This document shows positions 41,194-52,032 of a stretch of DNA of 64,000 nucleotides, one piece after another. Numbering within the stretch: the first letter of the stretch is position 1; each line of letters begins with the position of its first letter. The stretch is from JACCVG01 sp963790245. GTDB lineage: Bacteria > Actinomycetota > Thermoleophilia > Solirubrobacterales > Thermoleophilaceae. Made by a program: the position numbers and the translations under genes. The DNA lies in assembly GCA_963790245.1 (NCBI GenBank), contig CAWBNP010000002.1, forward strand, positions 248,001 through 312,000, written 5' to 3'. Below the pieces are notes generated by a model, which was not told where the DNA came from, did not search any database, and saw only the letters and a program-made list of their open reading frames with translations.

Positions 41194-41194
<1 letters not shown>
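40075..41194 (+). pseudogene. carA: Carbamoyl-phosphate synthase small subunit with one frame break
   Basis: Glutaminase subunit of carbamoyl-phosphate synthase. Residues 1-134 read from 40075 (FLLLEDGSRFEG, VVFNTAMSGYQEAVTDPSY, DTRAIVRHIRDKGAMRGGVF) to a TGA at 40477-40479; the rest reads one base later (DWDPEEARALVAA, FGICLGHQLLCRA with the catalytic cysteine, QNHGFAV, YHPEAGPGPHD). The 1120-bp span is one base over a multiple of three, so removing one base at CTC-GGG-TGA restores a full ~372-residue CarA. Loss of CarA alone in an intact operon with carB is unlikely, so sequence error is the simplest reading; see the finding on the TGA-C context. Confidence 0.9.
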
Positions 41195-44309
<3,115 letters not shown>

Positions 44310-44313
<4 letters not shown>

Positions 44314-45145
44314 GTGGGGCGGCGCGCAGAACGACGGCGCCCTTCGAACGGCGGGCCACCGAGGTCACGGCGGTCGAGCGGCTCGGCGCCTACGTCCTGA
44401 TCAGCGCGTTCGACGGCGACGGGCCCACCGATCCGGTGCCGGGACAGTTCTACATGCTCGCGACGGGCGAAGGGTGGGGGGAGGGGCCGAGGAGCGGCCG
44501 TACCTCGGCCGGGCGTTCTCATTCGCGCGGGCTCTGCCTGAGCCGCACGGGGTCACCCTCCAGTTCCTGCTCGAGGCGATCGGTCCGGGCACCGAGCGGC
44601 TCGCGTCTCTGGTGCCCGGCGATCCACTGCTGCTGGTCGGCCCGCTCGGGATCGGTTTCGACATCCCCGAGGCGCCCGAGAACGCCTTGTTCGTCGGCGG
44701 CGGAATCGGCATCGCGCCGCTGCTCTGCCTGGCCGACGGCCTCGAGGGCGAGGCGGCCGCGACGCTGCTCGGCTTCCGCGGCGCGGACCATGCGGTGGCG
44801 GGCGAGCTCTTCTCGGGCGAACCGCAGATCGCGACAGACGACGGGACGGTTGGGCACGGCGGCCTCGTGACCGACCTCCTCGTGCCGTACCTCGAGGAGC
44901 GGGCCGGCGACGTGGCTGTCTACGCGTGCGGTCCCCCGCCGATGCTCGAGGCAGTCCGCGCCCTCTGCGAAGCCGCCGGCGTCGACGCGCAGCTCGCGCT
45001 CGAATCGGGCATGGCCTGCGGTTTTGGGGCGTGCTTCGGGTGCGTCATCCCGACGCGCGACGGCTTGATCCGGCTCTGCCTGGACGGACCGGTCCTGGAC
45101 GCCGACCGTCTCGACTCCGCCCTGGTCCCCGGGGCGGGCCACTGA
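44310..45145 (+). pseudogene. pyrK: Dihydroorotate dehydrogenase electron-transfer subunit with one frame break
   Basis: FAD/2Fe-2S subunit that links PyrD to NAD. The first part (TEVTAVERLGAYVLISAF, PVPGQFYMLAT) is open from GTG 44310 to a G-rich run at 44476-44486. The rest, one frame over, has the flavin motif GRAFSFARALPE, GGGIGIAPLLCLAD, YACGPPPMLEAVRALCE and the cluster cysteines CGFGACFGC...C near the end. The span of 836 bp is one base short of a multiple of three, so a missing G in the homopolymer explains the break. Overlaps pyrD by 1 bp. Confidence 0.88.
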
Positions 45146-46032
45146 TGGACGGCCCGGTCGATCTCTGCGGCGTGCAGCTCGCCGGGCCGATCCTCAACGG
45201 ATCCGGGACCTTCGACGTGATCGCCGCGCGGCGCGTGTTCGGTGACGCCCTCGATCGCGAGTTCCCCTTCGACGCGTTCGTCTCCAAGACGGTCACTCTC
45301 GAGCCGCGCGCCGGCAACCCACCGCCGCGGCTGTGGGAAACCGCCGCCGGGATGCTCAACTCGATCGGCCTCCCGAATCGCGGTCTCGCGGGGTTCTTGG
45401 AGATCGATCTGCCGCAGCTCGCTTCGCTGCCGGTGCCGCTGGTCGTGTCGGTCATGGGGTTCAGTGCGGGTGAGGTCGGCGAGCTCGTCGAGGCCGTCTG
45501 CGCGCGTGCGGAGGTCTCACTGATCGAACTCAACGTTTCCTGCCCGAACGTCGAGACCGGCCTTGTGATGGGGGCCGATCCGACCGAGACCGCGGCGCTG
45601 CTCGACGTCATCCGACCGCTCGCGGCCAAGCCCTTGATCGTCAAGCTGAGCCCCAACGCGAGCGCACCGGAGGAGGTGGCGCGGGCCGCCGAGGCCCACG
45701 GCGCCGACGCCGTCTCCCTGATCAACACGCTCAAGGGCACCGCTCTTGCTCCAGACCGCAGCGGTCCTTGGCTCGGAGGTAAGGGTGGCGGACTGTCCGG
45801 TCCGGCGATCCGGCCGGTCGCGCTCGCACAGGTCGCCGCGGTCGCCGCGGCGGTCGCCCTACCGGTCGTCGGGATGGGAGGGATCGCCTCGGGCGCCCAC
45901 GCCGCCGATTTCCTGAGCGTCGGCGCGCGCTGCGTCGCAATCGGGACTGAGAGCTTCCGCGACCCCGCCGCCGCCAGTCGTGTTCGGGCGGAACTCGCGG
46001 CGGTTGTCCGCAAAGAGCGGGAAAAGATCTAG
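45145..46032 (+). CDS. pyrD: Dihydroorotate dehydrogenase, class 1B catalytic subunit
   Basis: Oxidises dihydroorotate to orotate using FMN, with PyrK passing electrons to NAD. The 295-residue barrel shows LCGVQLAGPILNGSGTFD, NSIGLPNRGLAGFLE, IELNVSCPNVETGLVMGAD (catalytic cysteine), INTLKGTALAP and GMGGIASGAHAADFLSVGA. Pairing with pyrK fixes the class. pyrF and pyrE are not in the window; mihF follows after 158 bp. Confidence 0.96.
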   Translation: MDGPVDLCGVQLAGPILNGSGTFDVIAARRVFGDALDREFPFDAFVSKTVTLEPRAGNPPPRLWETAAGMLNSIGLPNRGLAGFLEIDLPQLASLPVPLVVSVMGFSAGEVGELVEAVCARAEVSLIELNVSCPNVETGLVMGADPTETAALLDVIRPLAAKPLIVKLSPNASAPEEVARAAEAHGADAVSLINTLKGTALAPDRSGPWLGGKGGGLSGPAIRPVALAQVAAVAAAVALPVVGMGGIASGAHAADFLSVGARCVAIGTESFRDPAAASRVRAELAAVVRKEREKI

Positions 46033-46177
46033 CGGCTGTCCGCGGTGACGCGGTAAAGCCCCTGCAAAAGACCGGTAAACCGTCAAGTACCCCGAAGTTC
46101 CCTCAAGCTACAGTCGAGGTCTAGGTGAATTCGCCGGAAATCGGCCTCCGCGGCCGTCCGGGCCCGGGGTCCGTGTG

Positions 46178-46183
46178 TATTAT
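46178..46183 (+). promoter_or_regulatory. -10 element (TATTAT) for mihF
   Basis: TATTAT with an upstream TG (extended -10) ends exactly 7 nt before the GTG at 46191, predicting a leaderless mihF mRNA. A second promoter could lie earlier in the 158-bp gap. Confidence 0.6.
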
Positions 46184-46190
46184 CGCCGCC

Positions 46191-46541
46191 GTGCCGTCCG
46201 CCGCGCCAACGCAGACCAAGTCCTCGGGAGTCGCCCCCGAGCGGTCGCTCACCCAGCGGATGGATGCGCTCAAGCGCGCCAACGATGTCCGGACGCGCCG
46301 CGCGACGCTCAAGCGAGACCTGCGCGCCGGCCGCACACAGATCCACGGGCTGCTGCTCGACCCGCCGGAATACCTGCAAACGGCCAAGGCTTTCGACCTC
46401 CTGATGGCAGTCCCGAAGTACGGCCGGGTGAAGGTGAACAGGATTCTCTCGCAGTGCCGAATCTCGCCGAGCAAGACGATCGGCGGACTTTCGGAGCGCC
46501 AGCGAAACGAGCTGGTCTCCTACCTCCGGCCGCGTCCGTAG
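46191..46541 (+). CDS. mihF: Actinobacterial integration host factor (mIHF)
   Basis: Small nucleoid-associated DNA-binding protein. The 116-residue product ends in the conserved AVPKYGRVKVNRILSQCR, ISPSKTIGGLSERQRNELV region. The gene order mihF-gmk-rpoZ-coaBC is the usual actinobacterial one. I chose GTG 46191 because of the -10 at 7 nt; an upstream ATG (46125) would add 22 residues without similarity to the family. Confidence 0.9.
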   Translation: MPSAAPTQTKSSGVAPERSLTQRMDALKRANDVRTRRATLKRDLRAGRTQIHGLLLDPPEYLQTAKAFDLLMAVPKYGRVKVNRILSQCRISPSKTIGGLSERQRNELVSYLRPRP

Positions 46542-46548
46542 GAAGCCC

Positions 46549-47091
46549 ATGATCGTCATAACCGGGCCTTCCGGGGTCGGCAAGGGGACGCTGATCCGCA
46601 CCCTGATCGACCGCCTGCCCGGCCTGCGGTTGTCGGTTTCCGCAACCACTCGTGCGCCGCGGCCCGGCGAGCAGGACGGGCGCGAGTACCACTTCCTGAC
46701 GGGTTCGGAGTTCGATCGGCGGCTTGCCCAAGGGGACTTCCTGGAGCATGCGACCTACGCGGGCAACCGCTACGGCACGCTCCGTAGCGAGATCGAGGGG
46801 GAGGGGATCGTCGTGCTCGAGATCGAGGTCGAGGGCGCGCGTCAGGTCCGGGCCGCGAAGCCCGACGCGCTGCAGGTCTTCATCGCGCCGCCATCGCTCG
46901 AGGCGCTGCGCGAGCGGCTGATCGGCCGGGGAGCCGATTCTTCGGAGACAATCGAGGCCCGCCTGGAGGCCGCCGAGGCGGAGCTGGCGGCCAAGCACGA
47001 GTTCGGTCACGTGATCGTCAACGACCGGCTCGAGCAAGCCGTCGAGGAGCTCGCGGCGCTGGTCGGTACCATGGAGAGCCCGCAACCCTGA
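46549..47091 (+). CDS. gmk: Guanylate kinase
   Basis: Phosphorylates GMP to GDP. The 180-residue protein begins MIVITGPSGVGKGTLIRTL (P-loop) and has LRLSVSATTRAPRPGEQDG and REYHFLTGSEFDRRL, the GMP-binding part. It starts only 7 bp after mihF. Confidence 0.95.
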   Translation: MIVITGPSGVGKGTLIRTLIDRLPGLRLSVSATTRAPRPGEQDGREYHFLTGSEFDRRLAQGDFLEHATYAGNRYGTLRSEIEGEGIVVLEIEVEGARQVRAAKPDALQVFIAPPSLEALRERLIGRGADSSETIEARLEAAEAELAAKHEFGHVIVNDRLEQAVEELAALVGTMESPQP

Positions 47092-47102
47092 GGAGCCGGC
47101 CT

Positions 47103-47330
47103 GTGATCAAGCCCCGTCTCGACACGCTGCTGGAGCGTGTCGACTCCAACTACGCATGTGTTCTGGTGTCCGCCAAGCGGGCACGCCAGATCAATTCGTA
47201 TTACCACAACCTCGGCGAGGGAACTTTCGACGAATTCCCCCCGCCGATGGTCGACACCGACTCCAAGAACTACCTCAAGATCGCCCTCGAGGAGATCGCG
47301 GCCGGCAAGATCAAGTACACGTACCGCTAA
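47103..47330 (+). CDS. rpoZ: RNA polymerase omega subunit
   Basis: A 75-residue subunit that aids RNA polymerase assembly: RLDTLLERVDSNYACVLVSA, KRARQINSYYHNLGEGTFDE and ALEEIAAGKIKYTYR are typical of actinobacterial omega. The GTG at 47103 is 11 bp after gmk. Confidence 0.94.
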   Translation: MIKPRLDTLLERVDSNYACVLVSAKRARQINSYYHNLGEGTFDEFPPPMVDTDSKNYLKIALEEIAAGKIKYTYR

Positions 47331-47358
47331 CGAGAGCGGTTCGGAAGGAGGCCAACGA

Positions 47359-48615
47359 ATGGCCAGGATTCTCGTCGGAGTCAGCGGCGGAATCGCCGCC
47401 TACAAAGCCGTCGAGTTCGTCCGGCTCGCCGGCAAGGCCGGGCACTCGGTGCGCGTCCTCCAGACGGCGGCCTCGGAGCGATTCGTCGGTCGCGCGACGT
47501 TTGAGGGGATCACCGGAGCGCCGGTCCTCGTCGAGGAGTTCGAGCCCGATCCCGCGCGCGGCACGTTTCCCGGCGATCCCGCGCCCGACCACGCCCCGAT
47601 CTCGCACCTCGCGCTGGTGGAGCGCTGCGACGCCTACGTGATCCTTCCGGCCAGCGCGAACACGATTGCCAAGCTGGCCGCTGGGCTCGCCGACAACATG
47701 CTCACGAGCGCCGCGCTCGCCTGCGCGGCGCCGCTCGTGATCGCACCGGCGATGAACGGGAAGATGTACGACAACCCGGCCACCCAGGCGAATCTGTCGC
47801 TGCTCGCAGAACGTGGAGCCCATCTGGTCGGGCCTGAGATCGGATCGCTCGCCTCGCGTGGGGAGTGGGGGAGCGGCCGGCTGACCGAGCCCGCCGAGGT
47901 GATGGGGGCGCTGGAGGGGATTCTCGCCGGGGGCTTCACGCCGCGATCACTCGACGGTCTGCGCGTGCTCGTGACCGCAGGCGGGACGCAGGAGCCGATC
48001 GACGCCGTGCGCTATGTCGGGAACCGATCATCGGGCCGGATGGGCTTCGCGCTCGCCGCCGAGGCCGCGCGCCGCGGGGCGGAGGTGACGGTGATCGCCG
48101 CCAACGTCACCCTGGCCCGCGACCCGGACCGCATCCGCTACATCGACGTCGAGACGGCCGCCGAGCTGGGCGCCGCAGCCGCCAGTGCGTTCGGTGACGC
48201 GGACGTTCTGTTGATGAGCGCCGCCGTCGCCGACTTCCGTCCGACCCGGCCCGCGAGCGAGAAGATCAAGAAGGGCGGTCGCGACCGCCTGGAGCTCGAG
48301 CTCGAGGCAACAGACGACGTGCTTCTCGGACTGTCAGGCGCAGCTCGTCCCGACCAGCTGCTGATCGGGTTCGCGGCCGAGCATGGCTCCACGGGCCTCG
48401 ATAGCGCGCGCGAGAAGCTCGCGCGGAAGGGCCTCCACGCGATCGTCCACAACGACGTATCGGTTGCCGGGATCGGGTTCGATGCAGCCGACAACGAGGT
48501 GTCGATCATCACGCGGGCGGGCACCGAGACGGTCCCCCGTGCATCCAAGGCCGAGGTCGCCGCTTCGATCCTCGACGCCGTTGAGCGGTTGCGCGTCGAG
48601 ACGGCGCTCCGATGA
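47359..48615 (+). CDS. coaBC: Bifunctional phosphopantothenoylcysteine decarboxylase/synthetase
   Basis: Two steps of coenzyme A synthesis. The 418-residue protein has an N-terminal CoaC flavoprotein domain (LVGVSGGIAAYKAVEFVRLA, LPASANTIAKLAAGLADN, PAMNGKMYDNPATQANL) and a C-terminal CoaB domain from about residue 200 (VTAGGTQEPIDAVRYVGNRS, SGRMGFALAAEA, AAVADFRPTRP, IKK). The AAGGAGG site fixes ATG 47359. The flap where E. coli CoaC has its catalytic cysteine (ACGDxGxGRM) reads LASRGEWGSGRL here, without cysteine; see finding. Confidence 0.94.
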   Translation: MARILVGVSGGIAAYKAVEFVRLAGKAGHSVRVLQTAASERFVGRATFEGITGAPVLVEEFEPDPARGTFPGDPAPDHAPISHLALVERCDAYVILPASANTIAKLAAGLADNMLTSAALACAAPLVIAPAMNGKMYDNPATQANLSLLAERGAHLVGPEIGSLASRGEWGSGRLTEPAEVMGALEGILAGGFTPRSLDGLRVLVTAGGTQEPIDAVRYVGNRSSGRMGFALAAEAARRGAEVTVIAANVTLARDPDRIRYIDVETAAELGAAAASAFGDADVLLMSAAVADFRPTRPASEKIKKGGRDRLELELEATDDVLLGLSGAARPDQLLIGFAAEHGSTGLDSAREKLARKGLHAIVHNDVSVAGIGFDAADNEVSIITRAGTETVPRASKAEVAASILDAVERLRVETALR

Positions 48616-48664
48616 GACCCCGCCGGGTCCTCAGCCAGCTGCATTCGAACGAGCGGGGGTCTTC

Positions 48665-49054
48665 TTGCTGAGCGATCCTCCGACCGCCCCGCACGGCGAC
48701 GAAGGCGCCTACGAGCTGTTTCGTCGCGGCAGCGGCCTGCTCGCCAGCGGCGACTTCGGCGCCGCGACGGTTTCACTCGAGCGCGCTCGAGCTCTGGAGC
48801 CCGACAAGAGCTCGATCCGCGAGGCTCTCGGGCGCGCCTACTTCAGCCTCGGGAGGTTCACCGCCGCAGCCGAGGAGTTCGCGGCGATCGTCGATCGGCA
48901 CCCGGTTGATGACTTCGCGCTCTTCTGTCTCGGCCGCTCGCTCGAGAAGAGCGGCCGAAGACAGGAGGCCCGGCCACATCTCGCGCTCGCGGCCTGCCTG
49001 CGGCCCGAGCGCGCCGACTACCGCGCCTATCGCGACCGGCTGCGCGCCGCCTAG
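48665..49054 (+). CDS. TPR-repeat protein
   Basis: A ~129-residue protein of about three tetratricopeptide units (AYELFRRGSGLLASGDFGAA; AYFSLGRFTAAAEEFAAIV; LFCLGRSLEKSGRRQEARPH) without signal peptide. The start is a TTG at 48665 with GGGGG upstream. An ATGA-overlapping frame at the coaBC stop gives only a 19-codon peptide that ends at this start, so a frame slip in the G run cannot be excluded. Scaffold or binding role inferred. Confidence 0.7.
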   Translation: MLSDPPTAPHGDEGAYELFRRGSGLLASGDFGAATVSLERARALEPDKSSIREALGRAYFSLGRFTAAAEEFAAIVDRHPVDDFALFCLGRSLEKSGRRQEARPHLALAACLRPERADYRAYRDRLRAA

Positions 49055-49059
49055 CGACC

Positions 49060-49449
49060 TCAGCCGTCGCCGACGCTGGTCGCGTAGCGGCGACCAACGA
49101 GCGCGCCTTCGACGATCAGACCGAGCAACCGGTCGAGCGCGTCGGCGTCGACCGACTCGACCGCCAGGTCGCCCTGGATCCAGACCTCGCCATCGCGGGT
49201 CGCGCTGAAACGCACCAGCCGGGTCTGGCGGTTCCAGTGCAGGAAGAGCCACGGGTCAAGTCGCTCGCCGCGACCGGCGACCGGGGCCTGAGCGCGGAGC
49301 AGGCCCTCGCGCAGCCGCAGGCCGATGTCGAGCGGCCACCCGCCCGCCTGGTCGGCCTCGACGGTCACGCCCCACTGGCTCGGCCCCAGCGTCCGCGTCG
49401 GGCCCGGGAGGGCCGTGAGGTACTCGGAGATGAGATCGGCGACCGCCAT
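49060..49449 (-). CDS. YbjN-domain protein
   Basis: A 129-residue protein resembling YbjN/T3SS-chaperone-like folds (LDPWLFLHWNRQTRLVRFSA, VWIQGDLAVESVDADALDRL). Members are putative sensory or chaperone-like proteins of unknown mechanism. ATG 49449 is preceded at 7 nt by TACGCT. It is divergent from dtd and shares its -10 bases. Confidence 0.7.
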   Translation of the reverse strand: MAVADLISEYLTALPGPTRTLGPSQWGVTVEADQAGGWPLDIGLRLREGLLRAQAPVAGRGERLDPWLFLHWNRQTRLVRFSATRDGEVWIQGDLAVESVDADALDRLLGLIVEGALVGRRYATSVGDG

Positions 49450-49455
49450 CGCCAC

Positions 49456-49462
49456 TAGCGTA
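49456..49462. promoter_or_regulatory. Shared bidirectional -10 (TAGCGTA) between the YbjN gene and dtd
   Basis: Read rightwards TAGCGT (49456-49461) precedes dtd by 11 nt; read leftwards TACGCT (49457-49462) is 7 nt before the YbjN ATG. The two hexamers overlap by five bases, so both promoters occupy one site. Confidence 0.5.
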
Positions 49463-49472
49463 GGCACCAGCG

Positions 49473-49895
49473 ATGCGCGCCCTGGTCCAACGTGTTCGCT
49501 CGGCGTCGGTCGAGGTCGCCTCCGGACCGATCGCGTCGATCGGTCCGGGGATGCTGGTCCTGCTCGGCGTGCACCGCGACGATGAGCTCGCTGACGCCGC
49601 CGGGATCGCCCGTCGCCTGGCGGCGCTTCGGATCTTCGACGACGGCGCCGGGCGGGCCGACCTCAACGTCAGGCAGGCCGGCGGGGAGGTTCTCTGCGTC
49701 AGCCAGTTCACACTTTACGGCGACCTGTCGCGCGGCCATCGGCCTAGCTATGGCGCCGCCGCCCCCGCGGTAGTGGCCGAGCCGCTCTACGAGGCCGTTT
49801 GCGACGCCCTCGGCGCCGCCCGCGGCCGCTTCGGGGCGCAGATGGGGGTCAGCCTCGTCAACGACGGCCCGGTCACGGTGATGCTCGAAAGCTAG
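49473..49895 (+). CDS. dtd: D-aminoacyl-tRNA deacylase
   Basis: Hydrolyses D-amino acids wrongly attached to tRNA. The 140-residue protein shows RALVQRVRSASVEV, VSQFTLYGDLSRGHRPSY (the SQxT active-site loop) and the C-terminal LVNDGPVTVML (the GPVT motif region). Length is typical. Confidence 0.95.
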   Translation: MRALVQRVRSASVEVASGPIASIGPGMLVLLGVHRDDELADAAGIARRLAALRIFDDGAGRADLNVRQAGGEVLCVSQFTLYGDLSRGHRPSYGAAAPAVVAEPLYEAVCDALGAARGRFGAQMGVSLVNDGPVTVMLES

Positions 49896-49943
49896 CCGGA
49901 CGAGGGAGCCTCGGCGGGCCTTCGAACGCCGTTCGAGCTGGGC

Positions 49944-49949
49944 TATACT
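49944..49949 (+). promoter_or_regulatory. -10 element (TATACT) of the rimP-nusA-infB operon
   Basis: TATACT in the 158-bp gap after dtd; a TTCGAA at 49921 is a weak -35 at 17-bp spacing. Transcription would start near 49956, giving a ~73-nt leader up to the terminator. Confidence 0.55.
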
Positions 49950-49950
49950 G

Positions 49951-50028
49951 CCGGTCTGGACTTTCATCTGCGGAACCGGGCGACCGGCGTTCGTACCTGA
50001 AGGTGGGCTTCACAGCCCACTTTTTTTT
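49951..50028 (+). terminator. rimP leader with intrinsic terminator (attenuator candidate)
   Basis: GTGGGC (50003-50008), a TTCACA loop, GCCCAC (50015-50020) and eight T residues (50021-50028) form a textbook intrinsic terminator, 25 nt before the rimP ATG and downstream of the operon promoter. A competing stem CCGGTC (49951-49956) with GACCGG (49982-49987) precedes it. Terminated RNA would be about 73 nt. Confidence 0.8.
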
Positions 50029-50053
50029 CGTCCTGGATCGGTAACTGAACACC

Positions 50054-50473
50054 ATGAGCGACCAACGTCACACCACAATCGAACGCCGTCTGGCAGAGCT
50101 CGATCCGCAGCTCGAGCTGCTCCTGGTGGAGCCGGTCTCGGCGGGCGTCACGAGGCTCACGATCGACCACCCCGGGGGCGTCGACCTATCGCTCTGCGAG
50201 CGCGTTACCGGCGCGCTCCGCGATCTGCTCGAGGAGACGGCGCTCGAGGTTTCCTCACCCGGTCCCCAGCGACCGCTCACCAAGCCGGACCACTTCCGGC
50301 GGTTCCTCGGCCGGCGCGCCCGCGTTCGGACGCGCGGCGAGCACGACGGCCGCCAGAGCTTTACCGGCGAGCTGGTCGGTGCCGACGATCAGGCCGTGAC
50401 CGTCGCCGCCGGGGAGGGGGTCGTCTCGATCCCCTATTCAGACATCAAGCGAAGCAACCTCCTGGAGGGCTGA
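50054..50473 (+). CDS. rimP: Ribosome maturation factor RimP
   Basis: A 139-residue 30S assembly factor: LELLLVEPVSAGVTRLTIDH, CERVTGALRDLLEE, LEVSSPGPQRPLTKPDHFRR and YSDIKRSNLLEG. It is the first gene after the leader terminator and directly upstream of nusA (2 bp gap). Confidence 0.93.
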   Translation: MSDQRHTTIERRLAELDPQLELLLVEPVSAGVTRLTIDHPGGVDLSLCERVTGALRDLLEETALEVSSPGPQRPLTKPDHFRRFLGRRARVRTRGEHDGRQSFTGELVGADDQAVTVAAGEGVVSIPYSDIKRSNLLEG

Positions 50474-50475
50474 CA

Positions 50476-52011
50476 ATGTCGAGAGAGATCGTCGAAGCCG
50501 TTGGCGTCCTGGAGCGTGAGAAGGGCATCTCGGCCGAGCGGCTGATGGAGGCGCTCGAGGACGCCCTGCTGTCGGCCTACAAGAAGCAGCCCGGTGCCGC
50601 CAAGTACGCGCGCGTTGACATGGACCGCGCGACCGCCGACTTCAAGGTGTTCGAGCTGATCGTTCCGGCCGACCTCGAGGAGCGTCTGCTCGCCGAGGTC
50701 GAGGTCGAGGAGGTCTCCGAGATCGACCCCGAAACGGGCGAGCTGCGCGAGCCCGTCGAGCCGGAGATCGATCAGGAACTGCTCGCACAGCACTCCGACC
50801 AGATCGACGAGCGCGATGTCACGCCCGAGAACTTCGGCCGGATCGCCGCCCAGACCGCCAAGCAGGTGATCCTCCAGCGGATCCGCGAGGCCGAGCGCGA
50901 CATGATGTTCGACGAGTTCCAGGACCGTGTCGGCGAGCTGATCACGGGCATCGTCCAGCAGACTGATTCGCGCTACACGCTCGTTCAGCTGCGTGAGCGC
51001 GTCGAGGCCCTGCTGCCGAAGTCCGAGCAGGTCCACAACGAACGCTACGACCACGGCTCGCGGATCAAGGCGATCATCACCGATGTTTCATCGCAGTCGA
51101 AGGGCCCGAGCATCATCGTCTCGCGCCGCTCGCCGGAGCTGATCCGCGCCCTGTTCGAGCTCGAGGTGCCCGAGATCGCCGACGGCCTTGTCGAGATCGA
51201 GAACGTCGCCCGCGAGCCCGGCTACCGCTCCAAGATTGCCGTCGTCTCGCATGCCGCCGGCGTCGATCCAGTGGGCGCCTGTGTGGGCCCACGCGGCTCG
51301 CGCGTGCGGATGGTCGTATCCGAGCTGCGCGGCGAGAAGATCGACATCATCCCCTACAACGAAGAGCCCGCGCGGTTTGTCGCCAAGGCGCTTTCGCCCG
51401 CGCGCGTGCGCGAGGTGCTCGTCGACGACGAGAATCGGCAGGCGACCGTGATCGTGCCCGACGACCAGCTCTCGCTGGCGATCGGCAAGGAGGGGCAGAA
51501 CGCCCGCCTCGCCGCGCGCCTCACGGGCTGGCGGATCGACATACGTTCGGAGACCGAGTTCGCCGAGGAAGAAGTCGAGATGGGCTACGAGGAGGAGGAG
51601 ACCACCGGCCGCTGTGCGGCGATCATGTCCAACGGCAAGCGCTGTCCGAACGCCGCGCTGCCTGCATCGCACTACTGCGGACTCCCTCGCCACCAGGCGC
51701 TCTCGAGCTTCAAGACCCCGCGAGTCGTGATCCTCGACGGTCTCGACGACAGCCAGATCACGCTGCTGACCGGCGACGGCGAGAGCGCCGATGCCGAGCA
51801 GCTGATCGCGGATGCTGAAGCGCGCTTTGCCGCTCTCGAGGATGCCGAAGCAAAGGCCGAGGCTGAGGCACAAGCAGCGGCCGAGGCGAGCGCGGCCGCG
51901 GCCGAGGCGGCCGCAGCGGAGGCCGAGGCAAGCGCGGACGGCGAGGTGCCGGCGGAGGGCGAGGACGAGGCGGCGGCGGTAGCGGCCGCCGGAGAGGAAG
52001 AGCCCGGCTAG
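50476..52011 (+). CDS. nusA: Transcription factor NusA with appended zinc-knuckle and Ala/Glu-rich tail
   Basis: Elongation/termination factor. Residues 1-365 are canonical: N-terminal RNAP-binding domain (VEAVGVLEREKGISAERLME, TARVDM-like), S1 (KAIITDVSSQSKGPSIIVSR), then two KH domains (DPVGACVGPRGSRVRMVVSE; IGKEGQNARLAARLTGW). After them is an unusual addition: a cysteine/histidine cluster C-x9-C-x10-C-x4-H at residues 380-406 (GRCAAIMSNGKRC, SHYCGLPRH) and a ~100-residue Ala/Glu-rich tail. The knuckle could bind RNA or zinc. No ylxR gene follows; infB starts 21 bp on. Confidence 0.94.
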   Translation: MSREIVEAVGVLEREKGISAERLMEALEDALLSAYKKQPGAAKYARVDMDRATADFKVFELIVPADLEERLLAEVEVEEVSEIDPETGELREPVEPEIDQELLAQHSDQIDERDVTPENFGRIAAQTAKQVILQRIREAERDMMFDEFQDRVGELITGIVQQTDSRYTLVQLRERVEALLPKSEQVHNERYDHGSRIKAIITDVSSQSKGPSIIVSRRSPELIRALFELEVPEIADGLVEIENVAREPGYRSKIAVVSHAAGVDPVGACVGPRGSRVRMVVSELRGEKIDIIPYNEEPARFVAKALSPARVREVLVDDENRQATVIVPDDQLSLAIGKEGQNARLAARLTGWRIDIRSETEFAEEEVEMGYEEEETTGRCAAIMSNGKRCPNAALPASHYCGLPRHQALSSFKTPRVVILDGLDDSQITLLTGDGESADAEQLIADAEARFAALEDAEAKAEAEAQAAAEASAAAAEAAAAEAEASADGEVPAEGEDEAAAVAAAGEEEPG

Positions 52012-52032
52012 CCGGGCTCAGCGAGGGGCCTG

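Noticed and set aside
48612..48671. A 19-codon leader peptide between coaBC and the TPR gene
   Set aside because: It overlaps the coaBC stop as ATGA, but has no distinctive composition; probably chance or a result of a frame error in the G run.
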